In this document: piece by piece, positions 51,882-62,746 of the stretch | Numbering within the stretch: position 1 is the first letter of the stretch | Layout of the letters: each line of letters opens with the position of its first letter | Assembly: GCF_019697375.1 (NCBI RefSeq) | Contig: NZ_JAHCDI010000003.1 | Coordinates: 558,001-622,000 of the forward strand | DNA from: Micromonospora tarapacensis | Lineage (GTDB): Bacteria; Actinomycetota; Actinomycetes; Mycobacteriales; Micromonosporaceae | Length of the DNA: 64,000 nt | Direction: 5' to 3' | Notes under the pieces: model-generated | What the model was told of the DNA's origin: nothing | Seen by the model: the letters and a program-made list of their open reading frames with translations, nothing else | Databases searched by the model: none | Position numbers and translations under genes: made by a program

Positions 51882-53138
51882 TCAGCGGTTGCCGGTAGCG
51901 GCGCGTCGTCGGGACAGCGCGTCGACGCTGGCGGCCAGCAGCAGCACCACGCCGGTGACCACGTACTTGATGCCCGAGCTGTAGCCCATCAGACCCATGC
52001 CGTTGTCGATCACCGCGACCACGGCGCCGCCGAGCACCGCGTCGAGGACGCGACCCTTGCCGCCGAAGAGGCTGGTGCCACCGATCACCGCCGCGCCGAC
52101 GGCGTAGAGCAGCACGTTGCTGCCGCCGGTGTTCGGGTCCACGGAGTTGGCCCGGCTGGCCGCCACGATGCCGCCGATCGCGGCCATGGTCGAGCAGATC
52201 ACGAAGACCGAGATGCGGATCCGGTCCACGTCGATGCCGGCCCGGCGGGCGGCCTCCCGGTTGCCACCGACCGCGTAGATGTGCCGGCCGTAGCTGGTGC
52301 GGTGGAGGACGAACGTCCCGAGCACGAGCAGCACGGCGATGATCGGCACCACGATCGGCACGCCCTTGAGCGAGCTGATCAGCACGTTGCGGCTGCGCTC
52401 CAGGTTGAGCACGTAGACCGCGAGGCCGAGGATCAGCGTCAGCCCGCCGATCCGGGCCAGCACCACCGTGAACGGGTCGTTGACCAGGCCCCGCGCGGCG
52501 CGGCTGCGGTATCGACGCAGCTGCACCGCGGCGTAGCCGACGACGGCGACGGCGGCGAGCGTCCAGCCGAGCACCGGCGGCAGGTTGCGGTTGGCGATGG
52601 CCACCAGCACCGAATCGCGCACCGAGATGTTGCGGCCTTCCTCCATCAGCAGCAGCACCACACCCTGGAAGGCCAGGAAGCCGGCCAGGGTGACCACGAA
52701 GGAGGGGATGCCGACCTTGGCGACCAGGAAACCGAGCGTGGTGCCGATGATCATGCCGGTGAGCACGGCGGCGAGCACCGCGACGTACCACGGGTAGCCC
52801 AACACCGTCACCACGTTGGCCAGGACCGCCGCGCAGACGCCGCTGGCGAAGCCGGCCGACAGGTCGATCTCACCCAGCAGCAGGACGAAGACCAGACCCA
52901 TCGCGATCAGGGTGACGGCCGCGCCCTGGGTGAACAGGTTGGCGAGGTTGCCGGCGGTGAGGAACGACGGTCGCATGATCGAGAAGACCGTGCAGAGGAC
53001 GAGCAGGCCGAGGACGGCGGGCAGCGCACCGATGTCGCCCCCGCGTACCCGCCGCCAGTAGTCGCGGGCGTGGCTGCCCACGGAGGGCGACGACGTGACG
53101 GCGGCCGGACCCTCCTGCTTGACGGCCGTGGTGCTCAT
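51882..53138 (-). CDS. xylH: Sugar ABC transporter permease (XylH type)
   Basis: A 418-residue monosaccharide permease with about ten membrane segments. MGLVFVLLLGEIDLSAGFAS, VTLAGFLAFQGVVLLLMEEG, GRHIYAVGGNREAARRAGID and VDPNTGGSNVLLYAVGAAVI are characteristic of the XylH/RbsC family; the length beyond 400 is typical for XylH. The ATG overlaps the xylG stop. It passes xylose or a related pentose into the cell. Confidence 0.87.
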   Translation of the reverse strand: MSTTAVKQEGPAAVTSSPSVGSHARDYWRRVRGGDIGALPAVLGLLVLCTVFSIMRPSFLTAGNLANLFTQGAAVTLIAMGLVFVLLLGEIDLSAGFASGVCAAVLANVVTVLGYPWYVAVLAAVLTGMIIGTTLGFLVAKVGIPSFVVTLAGFLAFQGVVLLLMEEGRNISVRDSVLVAIANRNLPPVLGWTLAAVAVVGYAAVQLRRYRSRAARGLVNDPFTVVLARIGGLTLILGLAVYVLNLERSRNVLISSLKGVPIVVPIIAVLLVLGTFVLHRTSYGRHIYAVGGNREAARRAGIDVDRIRISVFVICSTMAAIGGIVAASRANSVDPNTGGSNVLLYAVGAAVIGGTSLFGGKGRVLDAVLGGAVVAVIDNGMGLMGYSSGIKYVVTGVVLLLAASVDALSRRRAATGNR

Positions 53139-53953
53139 GAGACGCCTCCTGAGGTGGTGCCGGCCGGTGTCGCGCCGTTGCCGCCGTTGGCCGGTTCGGC
53201 GGTGAGCCCGAGCCCGCCGGAGCGACCGGCGGTGATCAGCTCGACCACCTGGGCGTGGGTGATGTCGGTGGTCTTCACCTGGGCGACCATCTGACCGAGG
53301 TAGAGCGCGGCGATCCGGTCGGAGACGGCGAAGACGTCGTTCATGTTGTGCGAGATGAGCACCACGGCCAGGCCGTTGTCGGCCAGCCGGCGGACCAGTT
53401 CGAGCACCTGGGCGGTCTGCGCGACGCCGAGCGCGGCGGTCGGCTCGTCCAGGATGACCAGCTTGCTGTTCCAGAGCACCGCCTTGGCGATGGCCACGGT
53501 CTGGCGCTGGCCACCGGAGAGGCTGGAGACCAGCTGGCGAAGCGACTTGACGGTGCGTACCGAGAGCCCGGCCAGGGTGTCCGCCGCCATCTGCTCCATC
53601 GTCGGCTCGTCGAGGACGATGCCGCTGCGCTTCTCGCGGCCGAGGAACATGTTCTGCACGATGTCGAGGTTGTCGCAGAGCGCGAGGTCCTGGTACACGA
53701 CCTCGATGCCGAGCGAGGCGGCGTCGCGCGGGCTGTGGATGTGCGCCGGGCGGCCGTCGAAGACGAACTGCCCACCGTCGGTGGGATAGATGCCGCTGAT
53801 GCACTTGACCAGGGTCGACTTGCCGGCGCCGTTGTCGCCGACGAGCGCGGTCACCTCGCCCGGGTAGGCGGCGAAGGCGACGTCGCGCAGGACCTGGACG
53901 GGACCGAAGCTCTTGTCGATCCCGCGTAGCTCCAGCAGAGGGGTCGCGGACAC
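53135..53953 (-). CDS. xylG: Sugar ABC transporter ATPase, single-domain XylG-like
   Basis: Walker A ALVGDNGAGKSTLVKCISGI, signature LSGGQRQTVAIAKAV, Walker B LVILDEPTAALGV and switch VLISHNMNDVFAVSDRIAAL are intact. The chosen GTG 53953 has AAGGAG six bases upstream; ATG 53971 would place that ribosome-binding site inside the gene. Classical XylG/RbsA proteins have two ATPase halves (about 500 residues); this one has 272, a single half, with a Gly-rich tail, so two copies should pair. The stop overlaps xylH. Confidence 0.87.
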   Translation of the reverse strand: MSATPLLELRGIDKSFGPVQVLRDVAFAAYPGEVTALVGDNGAGKSTLVKCISGIYPTDGGQFVFDGRPAHIHSPRDAASLGIEVVYQDLALCDNLDIVQNMFLGREKRSGIVLDEPTMEQMAADTLAGLSVRTVKSLRQLVSSLSGGQRQTVAIAKAVLWNSKLVILDEPTAALGVAQTAQVLELVRRLADNGLAVVLISHNMNDVFAVSDRIAALYLGQMVAQVKTTDITHAQVVELITAGRSGGLGLTAEPANGGNGATPAGTTSGGVS

Positions 53954-53996
53954 GGGGGGCTCCTTATTCATGGCGGGAGATCGGGGCCCGTCCAGC

Positions 53997-54040
53997 GGCG
54001 GCGCCGCCCGGCACGGGTTGCCGTGCCGGGCGGCGCCGCC
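53997..54040 (-). other. Strong intercistronic hairpin between xylF and xylG
   Basis: Perfect 20-bp arms (53997-54016, 54021-54040) with a four-base loop, 14 bases after the xylF stop. Its position fits a 3' stabiliser or partial terminator that keeps binding-protein mRNA in excess over the membrane components. Confidence 0.85.
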
Positions 54041-54054
54041 TGGGCGGGGTGCGG

Positions 54055-55146
54055 TCAGCTGATACCCGCGTCGGTGCAGAGCTTGGCGAAGTCGGCGGTG
54101 CAGACCTCTTCCTTGGTCACGAAGCCGTCGGCGATGACGTCCTTGACGTTCTCCTTGTAGATCGCCGTCGGGGTGAGCAGGACGGACGGCACGTCACGGC
54201 CGCCCTCGGGGTCCTTCACCGTCTGGCCGGTCTCCTTGCGCTCACCCTTGGCGAGCCCGATGGCCAGCTCGGCGGCGGCGTCGGCCTCCTGCTTGATCGC
54301 CTTGTAGACGGTCATGCACTGGTCGCCGGCGAGGATGTTCTGCAGGCCCTGCGGGGTGGCGTCCTGGCCGGTCACCGGAACCTTGCCGTTGAGCTTGTTC
54401 TTCTTCAGCACCGAGATGGCGGCGTTGCCGAGGCCGTCATTCGCGGCCAGCACGCCGTCGATCTTGCCGCCGGCCTTCGTCATCTGTTGCTCGAAGATGG
54501 TGGCGGCCTGGGCGTTGTCCCAGTCCGGCACCGAGTCGTCGGCGACCTGGGTGTACTCGCCGGCGTCGAACTTCGGCTTGAGCACCGAGTCGTAGCCGTT
54601 CTTGAACAGGGTGGCGTTGTTGTCGGTCGGCGAGCCGTTCAGGTAGGAGATCGCCGGCTTCTGCACGTTCGCGTCGGTGAGGCACTTGACGAGGCCCTCG
54701 CCCTGGAGCTTGCCGACGGCCTCGTTGTCGAAGCTGACGTAGTACTCCGCCGAGCCGCCGAGGGTGAGGCGGTCGTAGTCGATGGTGGCGACGCCCTGCG
54801 ACTTGGCCTTGTCGAGGACGGCCTTGCCGGTGCCCGAGTCCAGGTTGACGATCATCAGCGCGGTGACGCCACTCGTGATCATCTGGTCGGCGATCGTCTG
54901 GAACTGGGTCTTGTCACCCTGGGCGTTCTGGATGTCGTAATCGACGTTGGCGGCCTTGAAAGCCTCTTCGAGGAACTTGCGGTCCGCGCCCTCCCAGCGG
55001 GCGGAGGACTTGCTGTCCGGAAGGATCACGCCGATCTTCGGGGTCTTGTCGGACCCGGCCTGGTCGCCGGATTCGTTGGCGCAGGCCGTCACGCTGCCGA
55101 GGGCCAGCAGGCCCACGGCGCTGACGGCGAGGAAGCCCTTGCGCAT
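54055..55146 (-). CDS. xylF: Xylose-type ABC substrate-binding lipoprotein
   Basis: A 363-residue monosaccharide-binding protein. The signal peptide ends in lipobox SVTACAN. The body shows the XylF type I fold: IGVILPDSKSSARWEGADRK, VATIDYDRLTLGGSAEYYVS, SYLNGSPTDNNATLFKNGYD and GVLAANDGLGNAAISVL, with a conserved Cys pair (DQCMTVYK; EEVCTADFAKLC). ATG 55146 has AAAGGACC upstream. It is first in xylF-xylG-xylH-xylR. Ligand xylose is inferred from family and from the linked ROK regulator. Confidence 0.87.
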   Translation of the reverse strand: MRKGFLAVSAVGLLALGSVTACANESGDQAGSDKTPKIGVILPDSKSSARWEGADRKFLEEAFKAANVDYDIQNAQGDKTQFQTIADQMITSGVTALMIVNLDSGTGKAVLDKAKSQGVATIDYDRLTLGGSAEYYVSFDNEAVGKLQGEGLVKCLTDANVQKPAISYLNGSPTDNNATLFKNGYDSVLKPKFDAGEYTQVADDSVPDWDNAQAATIFEQQMTKAGGKIDGVLAANDGLGNAAISVLKKNKLNGKVPVTGQDATPQGLQNILAGDQCMTVYKAIKQEADAAAELAIGLAKGERKETGQTVKDPEGGRDVPSVLLTPTAIYKENVKDVIADGFVTKEEVCTADFAKLCTDAGIS

Positions 55147-55254
55147 GTGCAGGGTCCTTTCGAGGGTGGGGGAAGGGTGTCGGTGTTTTGTTTTTGTTGT
55201 GTCCGGCAACGTATTCCGCGTCAACTCGCCAGCACAAGGGTGCGGTCGTCACGA

Positions 55255-55277
55255 GTTTGTTGTCGGCGGTAACAATT
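55255..55277. promoter_or_regulatory. Candidate XylR (ROK) operator upstream of xylF
   Basis: GTTTGTT (55255-55261) and AACAATT (55271-55277) form an interrupted palindrome with a nine-base spacer. It resembles the GTTTGTT...AACAAAC operators known for XylR of Bacillus. It lies about 110 bases before the xylF start in an otherwise gene-free, locally AT-rich region. Confidence 0.55.
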
Positions 55278-55347
55278 CAGCAACGCCCCGGACACCCGGC
55301 CGCCACCGTCCGTGGCGCGGGTGCCGCAGCCCGAGCTGTGGTCGAGT

Positions 55348-56601
55348 TCAGTCCGCCGGGCGGCAGACCAGGACCGTCGGGGCGGCGGCGACCCGGGTGA
55401 GCACCAGGCTCGCCGACTGGTCGCCGGCCAGCCGCAGGTCGCGCCGGAGCCGCTCGGGTTCCAGCGCGGAGCCGCGCTTGAGGATCTCCACCCGGCCGAC
55501 CCGGCGCTCCCGCAGCAGCACCCGCAACCGCTTGAGGGAGAACGGCAGCACGTCGGTCACCGCCAGGCAGCGGGCGTACGGCGTGCGCTGGGCCGCGTCG
55601 GCGTAGAGGTAGGCGATGGTCGGGTCGGCGAGGGTGGCGTCCAGGTCGGCGGCCAGCTCGGCGATCAGGTGCGCACGCACCACCGCCGGATCCGGGTCGT
55701 ACACGAAGCGCCGCACCGCCCCGACCGGTGCCTCGCGCGCCCCCGTTCCGGTCAGCTGGTACGCCGCCGGGCCGTCGGCGCGGTCGGGCGGTTGATGGGC
55801 GGGGGCCGCTGCTCCACCTGAGGCGTCAACCGGAAGCCTCTCCTTCAACACGGTCGCCCGGCGGGAGACCTCGGCCAGGTCGCCGCACCAGAGGGCCGCC
55901 TCGACCAGGTCACCGTCGACGCTCACCCACTCCGCCTCCGCGCCGGGCGGGATCAGCGCGTGGTCGATCCCCGGCGCGACCTTCACCACCGTGCGCGGCA
56001 CCCGTTCGGCCAGGCCGGTCACGAAGTCCCACGGCGGTGAGTACGAGTTCGGGTCGAAGATCCGGCGACCGGTGCCGGCTCGGCGTCGGGCCGGGTCGCA
56101 GAAGACCGCCTCGACCCGGGTCACGTCGAACGCCGTCGCGTCGCCACACTCGACGGTGACCAGGTCGGCCAGTCCGGCGGCCTGGGCGTTCGCCTCGGCC
56201 AGCGCAGCGGTGAGCGGGTCCGCCTCCACCGCGTACACCCGGATGTCGACGCGGGCGGCGGCGAGCGCGTCGGCGCCCAGCCCGCAGCCCAGGTCGGCCA
56301 GTGTGCGCACCCCGGCGGCGCGCAGCCGCCGCGCCCGCCGGTCGGCGACGACCCGCCGGGTGGCCTGCTCCAGCCCGGGCCGGGTGAAGAACATCCCGGC
56401 CGCCGCCGGCCCGAACTTGCCGGTCGCCCGGCGGCGCAGCTCGGCCTGGGTCAGTGCTGCCGCCGCGAGCCCGCCGGGCACCCCGGCCGAGCGCAGCGCC
56501 ACCGCCGCGGCCAGCGGATCGCCGCCGGCCACCCGGGCCGCCGCGTCGAGCGCGGCCGACCCCTCGGGCGTACGCAACGCGGCGAACTGCTCCAGATCCA
56601 C
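55348..56601 (-). CDS. Class I SAM-dependent methyltransferase with THUMP-like C-terminal domain
   Basis: A 417-residue protein. It has ELRRRATGKFGPAAAGMFFT near the N-terminus, the SAM motif TLADLGCGLGADALAAARV, then AVEADPLTAALAEANAQAAG, AVFCDPARRR and DPNSYSPPWDFV, which would be the catalytic loop. The C-terminus (LRVLLRERRVGRVEILKRGS) matches the THUMP-like extension seen in this actinobacterial family. The substrate, RNA or small molecule, is unknown. It lies downstream of the DUF397/XRE pair on the same strand. Confidence 0.8.
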   Translation of the reverse strand: MDLEQFAALRTPEGSAALDAAARVAGGDPLAAAVALRSAGVPGGLAAAALTQAELRRRATGKFGPAAAGMFFTRPGLEQATRRVVADRRARRLRAAGVRTLADLGCGLGADALAAARVDIRVYAVEADPLTAALAEANAQAAGLADLVTVECGDATAFDVTRVEAVFCDPARRRAGTGRRIFDPNSYSPPWDFVTGLAERVPRTVVKVAPGIDHALIPPGAEAEWVSVDGDLVEAALWCGDLAEVSRRATVLKERLPVDASGGAAAPAHQPPDRADGPAAYQLTGTGAREAPVGAVRRFVYDPDPAVVRAHLIAELAADLDATLADPTIAYLYADAAQRTPYARCLAVTDVLPFSLKRLRVLLRERRVGRVEILKRGSALEPERLRRDLRLAGDQSASLVLTRVAAAPTVLVCRPAD

Positions 56602-56691
56602 CCGCCCATTCTTCCGCCCCGCCCGACGCCCTCAGCCGGGGGTGGGGCGGGGGTCGGGTCGGCGCAAAGGGAGGCGGCGGGTCGGGGTTGG

Positions 56692-56882
56692 TCAGCGGGT
56701 GGGGGCGTGGGGGCGACGAAGGCGCGCCAGGCGTCGGGAGTGAAGGCGAGCACCGGGCCGGTCGGGTCCTTGCTGTCGCGCACGGCGACCAGGCCGGGCA
56801 GGTTGTCGGCGACCTCGACGCAGGCGCCGCCATTGCTGTTGCTGCGGGAGGACTTGCGCCAGGCGGCACGGGTCAGGTCCAT
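56692..56882 (-). CDS. DUF397 protein (probable missing base near the 3' end)
   Basis: It starts MDLTRAAWRKSSRSNSNGGA and continues ACVEVADNLPGLVAVRDSKD and VLAFTPDAWRAFVA, the standard DUF397 fold. As read, the frame runs on to 56451 and overlaps the methyltransferase by 150 bases with low-complexity sequence. One added C in the C-run near 56709-56713 gives a stop at 56692 and a normal 63-residue protein. DUF397 genes pair with Scr1-type XRE regulators and are thought to act with them in development or toxin-antitoxin-like control. Confidence 0.75.
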
Positions 56883-57673
56883 GACTTCGCCACTTCCTCG
56901 ATCAGGCGGGCGGACTGCCGGTGCGGCAGCGCCTCACCGGCCACAGTCTCCCACTGCCGCCCCAGGGCGGCAAGGTCGTTCGGACTGTCCACGGTGTGCC
57001 CCCGGAGCTGGTTGTCCAGGTGCGCCACCTCGGTGCCGTCGGCCAGCCGGGCCAGCACGAAGGGGCCGTTGAGCCCGATGTACCACGGGGTCTCGGCCGG
57101 CACGATCCGGACCTGGACGTGCGGGCGGTCGGCGAGGCCGCGCAGGTGCTCCAGTTGCTCGCGCATGGTCGCGCGCTTGCCGACCTGCCGGCGCAGCACC
57201 TGCTCGTCGAGCACCGCGACGAGCTGCGGTGGCTCCTCGCGGGTGAGCACCTCCTGCCGGGCCATCCGGGCCAGCACCCGCTTCTCGATCTGCTCGTCGG
57301 TCAGCGGCGGACCGGCCCGGAGCATCGCCCGTGCGTACGCCTCGGTCTGGAGCAGGCCCGGCACCACGGCCGGGTCGTACCAGCGCAGCGCGACCGCCTC
57401 CCGTTCGATCTCGCCCCACGGCCGGAACCAGTCCGGCTCGGCGTGCAGCCGGATCAGCTCCAGCATCCCGACGAAGAGACCGCCGGTTTCCAGCACCTTG
57501 TCGACCCGGGCCAGGTAGTCGGCGCTGAGCTGGTTCGGGCCGATCTCCATCGCGCTCACCGCCGAGGTGGAGTAGTTGATCATCTTGCTCAACTCCTCCT
57601 GGCTGAGCCCGCGTACTTTGCGGGCCCGGCGCAGCTGGTCGCGCAGGAACCCCAGGGTTGGTACGTCCGCCAT
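56873..57673 (-). CDS. XRE-family regulator with DUF5753 domain (Scr1/BldB-partner type)
   Basis: A 266-residue protein. The N-terminal helix-turn-helix (LGFLRDQLRRARKVRGLSQE, LSKMINYSTSAVSAMEIG) is followed by a DUF5753 domain (LRWYDPAVVPGLLQTEAYAR, VLDEQVLRRQVG, ETPWYIGLNGPFVLARLADG). The stop overlaps the DUF397 ATG by ten bases, the classical pair order. In Streptomyces such pairs are numerous and affect differentiation. Two CIRCE sites and the groES gene lie upstream on the other strand. Confidence 0.88.
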   Translation of the reverse strand: MADVPTLGFLRDQLRRARKVRGLSQEELSKMINYSTSAVSAMEIGPNQLSADYLARVDKVLETGGLFVGMLELIRLHAEPDWFRPWGEIEREAVALRWYDPAVVPGLLQTEAYARAMLRAGPPLTDEQIEKRVLARMARQEVLTREEPPQLVAVLDEQVLRRQVGKRATMREQLEHLRGLADRPHVQVRIVPAETPWYIGLNGPFVLARLADGTEVAHLDNQLRGHTVDSPNDLAALGRQWETVAGEALPHRQSARLIEEVAKSWT

Positions 57674-57836
57674 CTGTCCGCCCTCCGTGACGTGTTCGCG
57701 CCGGAGAGTAAGGGTGCGTCGTGCGGCGGGGAAGTGATTGTCGGCGTGTTGCGGTCAACGCTGGCGAACGACGGCGGAAGAGTGTGGAAAGAGTGGCGAC
57801 GCGGGTGCCCAGGCGTGGCGACACGAGGGTGGCGGA

Positions 57837-57863
57837 TTGGCACTCTCCTTGACGGAGTGCTAG
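57837..57863 (+). promoter_or_regulatory. CIRCE operator 1 and groES promoter
   Basis: TTGGCACTC-n9-GAGTGCTAG is a CIRCE element with two changes from consensus. The -35 box TTGACG (57849-57854) lies in its spacer and right arm edge, and TAACCT (57872-57877) follows after 17 bases. HrcA bound here would block RNA polymerase directly. Confidence 0.9.
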
Positions 57864-57881
57864 CCGAGGAATAACCTGCGA

Positions 57882-57908
57882 TTAGCACTCTCACCCTGAG
57901 GGTGCCAA
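57882..57908 (+). promoter_or_regulatory. CIRCE operator 2
   Basis: TTAGCACTC-n9-GGGTGCCAA, perfect in the left arm and weaker in the right. It begins five bases after the -10 box, at the expected transcription start, so the groESL leader itself contains the second HrcA site. No gene lies between the XRE gene and groES. Confidence 0.88.
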
Positions 57909-58049
57909 CCTTCGGGCCCTGGTGTCCGGGGGTTGAACGCCAGGCGGACCGGCACCCGCGACGACGGCCCCGCCCGGTGGCATGTGGCAGATTGACGCCG
58001 GCCGGCGTGCCGACCGGCAACGAAACCAGTACCCCAGGAGGGTATGCCC

Positions 58050-60072
<2,023 letters not shown>

Positions 60073-60090
60073 TCCCTGCCGTACGCCGGA

Positions 60091-60126
60091 CGCGGGGCGC
60101 ACCGTCATCGGACGGTGCGCCCCGCG
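60091..60126 (+). terminator. Terminator after groEL
   Basis: Perfect 16-bp arms CGCGGGGCGCACCGTC / GACGGTGCGCCCCGCG with loop ATCG, 18 bases past the groEL stop. Confidence 0.85.
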
Positions 60127-60214
60127 CGTCCGTGCAGCTGATCTGCGGCCGGAAAGGATTACGGAACGCTGACGTGACTACCGGATGGGTGGCCCGGTCG
60201 GAAACACTGGGCGG

Positions 60215-61809
60215 GTGAGCAGCACGACACCCAGATATGCCGCGCTGGCCGGCGTCGCCGCCGCTGCGGCGGCCATCGGCACCGCCGAACTGGTTGCCGC
60301 CCTGACCGGCCCCCGGTCGTCCCCGCTCGTAGCGGTCGGCGGTCTCGTCGTAGACACCGCCCCCGAGCCGGTCAAGCGGTTCGGCATCGAGGTCTTCGGC
60401 ACGAACGACAAGATCGCCCTGCTGGTCGGTACGGCACTGCTGCTCGGCGGCTTCGCCGCCCTGATCGGCATGCTGGCCGCCCGGCGGTTGACGGTGGGCC
60501 TGGCCGGCATCGTCGTCTTCGGCGGGATCGGCGCGGCGGCGGCCCTGACCCGGGCCGGTGCGGACGCCGCCGACGTGCTGCCGTCACTGCTCGGGGCGGC
60601 GGTCGGCGGGGTGGCACTCTGGGCGTTCGTCGCAGGCCCGCTGGAACTCGACCCCTGGCCCTGGTCCCCACCGACATCGGCCGGCCCGACAGCGTCCGCC
60701 GGAAGCACACCACTCCCTGAAGGTCCGGGGCGACGGGTCGACCCGGATTCGCGGCGGCGGTTCCTCACCGGTGTCGGGACGGTGCTCGGGGTGGCCGCCG
60801 TCGGGGGCGTCGCCGGGCGGTGGCTGGCCGGCCGCCAGGGGTGTCGGCCGCCCGCGAGGCGATCACGCTGCCGGCACCGGTCTCTCCCGCACCGCCGGTG
60901 CCGGCCGGCGCCGACCTGACCCAGCCCGGGCTGGCCAGCTACGTCACGTCCAACCGAGGCTTCTACCGGATCGACACCGCGCTCGTGGTGCCGCAGGTCG
61001 ATCCCGAGACCTGGCGGTTGCGCATCCACGGCCGGGTCCGCAACCCGGTCACGCTGAGCTACGCCGACCTGCTCGCCCGGCCGATGGTGGAGCGGTACGT
61101 GACCCTGGCCTGCGTCTCCAACGAGGTCGGCGGCGACCTGATCGGCAACGCCCGGTGGCTCGGCGTGCCGATCCGGGAACTGCTCGACGAGGCGGCACCG
61201 CTCGACGGAGCCGACCAGGTGGTCGGGCGCTCGATCGACGGCTGGACCTGCGGCACGCCGACCGCGGTGCTGCGCGACGGGCGGGACGCCCTGCTCGCGG
61301 TCGGGATGAATGGCGAGCCGCTGCCGGTGCAGCACGGCTTTCCCGCCCGGATGGTGGTGCCCGGCCTGTACGGCTACGTGTCGGCCTGCAAGTGGATCAC
61401 CGAGCTGGAGCTGACCAGCTTCGCCGACTTCGACGCGTACTGGGTGCCCCGGGGTTGGTCGGCGCAGGGGCCGGTGAAGACGCAGTCGCGGATCGACACT
61501 CCCCGCCCGCGCAACCGCCCGGCCGCCGGCCCGGTCGTGGTCGCGGGTGTCGCCTGGGCGCAGCACCGGGGCATCGACCGCGTCGAGGTACGCGTCGACG
61601 ACGGGCCCTGGCAGGAGGCGGAGTTGGCCCCGACGGTCTCGGTCGACACCTGGGTGCAGTGGTCGTGGCGGTGGCCGGCCACCGCGGGCGAGCACACCCT
61701 CCAGGTCCGGGCCACGGACAGCACCGGCGAGACCCAGACCGGCCAGCGGCAGGACGTCGCCCCCGACGGCGCGACCGGTTGGCACACCGTCACGCTCACC
61801 GTCACCTGA
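60215..61809 (+). CDS. Membrane-fused molybdopterin-dependent oxidoreductase, sulfite-oxidase fold (frame broken by one missing base)
   Basis: The N-terminal about 160 residues have about four membrane segments (AALAGVAAAAAAIGTAELVA, LLVGTALLLGGFAALIGMLA). An Arg-Arg stretch (DSRRRFLTGVGTVLGVAAVG) then leads into another hydrophobic segment. The catalytic domain has WRLRIHGRVRNPVTLSYADL, the molybdenum-ligand Cys in YVTLACVSNEVGGDLIGNAR, and a C-terminal dimerisation domain (VDDGPWQEAELAPTVSVDTW). One G is missing in GGGG 60838-60841; repair gives LAGRQGVSAAREAITLP and 531 residues. The substrate is unknown. The catalytic part should face outside. Confidence 0.85.
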
Positions 61810-61883
61810 TCCAGTTCGCGCACCGCAACCGCTCCCTGGGCTTCGGCGCTGGCTGCGGGAGCCGCGTCCAGCAGGCGCGGGCA

Positions 61884-61963
61884 CTGTCGAGCTGGTGGCG
61901 CACACGGATCGCTTCTCGATCGCGCGGCGCCCTCAGGTGACAGCACAGACGGATCAGCTCGAC
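61884..61963. repeat. Inverted-arm repeat element, copy B
   Basis: Arms CTGTCGAGCTG (61884-61894) and CAGCTCGACAG (61953-61963) are perfectly complementary over 11 bp. The inside contains CGCTTCTCGATC and CCTCAGGTGACAG, related to the inside of copy A at 28531. It lies in the intergenic stretch between the oxidoreductase and whiD genes. Confidence 0.7.
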
Positions 61964-62016
61964 AGACGCCACCCGAGGGTATGCCGCCAGCGCGTCCCGA
62001 TACCGCCCAGTCTCTC

Positions 62017-62046
62017 CAGCCGCAGCCGCAGCCGCAGCCGCAGCCT
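62017..62046. repeat. CAGCCG hexanucleotide repeat
   Basis: Five tandem CAGCCG units, the last ending in T. They are non-coding, between repeat copy B and the whiD terminator. Confidence 0.85.
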
Positions 62047-62070
62047 CGGTCGGTGGTGGGGTAGACACGG

Positions 62071-62104
62071 CGACGCCGCGTCCCGGCATCGGGACGCGGC
62101 GTCG
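62071..62104. terminator. Hairpin downstream of whiD and the oxidoreductase
   Basis: Perfect 15-bp arms CGACGCCGCGTCCCG / CGGGACGCGGCGTCG with a GCAT loop, 10 bases past the whiD stop on the minus strand. It can serve both convergent genes. Confidence 0.85.
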
Positions 62105-62114
62105 GTTGCCTGCG

Positions 62115-62498
62115 TCAGGCGACGTTGCGCTGGGCGGGCAGTGCCGATCGGTGGGGGCTGCCCAGTCGGGCCTCCAGCCGGTTGACGTCGACCCGGGTCT
62201 GCCGGCGATCGGCGAGATCCTCCCAGCCGACCGCGAGCAGCCGCAGCCGCTCGGACTCGCTGAAGCCACCCCACACGCCGTACGGCTCCCGTACCGACAG
62301 GGCGTGCGCGGCGCACTCGGCCCGGACCGGGCAGGTGCGGCAGACGGCCTTGGCGGAGGACTCCCGGCGCAGCCGGGAGGTGCCCCGCTCCCCGTCCGGG
62401 TGGAAGAACTGGGCGCTGTCCCGGCCTCGGCAGGCACCGAGCCGCTGCCAATCCCAGAGGTCGATGATGGGTCCGGGCAGTCTACGTACGTTCGACAT
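62115..62498 (-). CDS. whiD: WhiB-family iron-sulfur regulator, WhiD/WhiB3 type
   Basis: A 127-residue WhiB protein. LPGPIIDLWDWQRLGACRGR opens the fold. The four cluster cysteines are at GACRG, AVCRTCPV and ECAAHAL, and the turn REPYGVWGGFSESER is present. FFHPDGERG and the N-terminal LPGP mark the WhiD/WhiB3 subgroup, which holds a nitric-oxide-sensitive [4Fe-4S] cluster and works with sigma factors in sporulation. ATG 62498 has GGAGGGG upstream. The gene is divergent from bldM and downstream of groESL, the same neighbourhood as in Streptomyces. Confidence 0.9.
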   Translation of the reverse strand: MSNVRRLPGPIIDLWDWQRLGACRGRDSAQFFHPDGERGTSRLRRESSAKAVCRTCPVRAECAAHALSVREPYGVWGGFSESERLRLLAVGWEDLADRRQTRVDVNRLEARLGSPHRSALPAQRNVA

Positions 62499-62746
62499 CA
62501 GCACCCCTCCTCTCGCGCGGCACCGCGAGACGTTTTTGGCCGGCTGTCCGGGCGGCGGGCCGCGCAGGCGCACCGTTCCCGGCCTGGCCCCTCCCGTACC
62601 CGGACCGCTCTCGACTCACACGTCTTTGATCCAGAACGGCATGCCCACTTGCGGCATATGCCCTATCTGTCGGAAAAGTTGGGAGGATTGCCCGGAACAT
62701 CCTCCCGACCGCAGCCGGCCATGGTCTGCTCGTGTGCGGAGAGGAG

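Noticed and set aside
56451..56691. Long 143-residue form of the DUF397 protein
   Set aside because: The extra 80 residues are low-complexity, overlap the next gene by 150 bases and disappear with a one-base repair.
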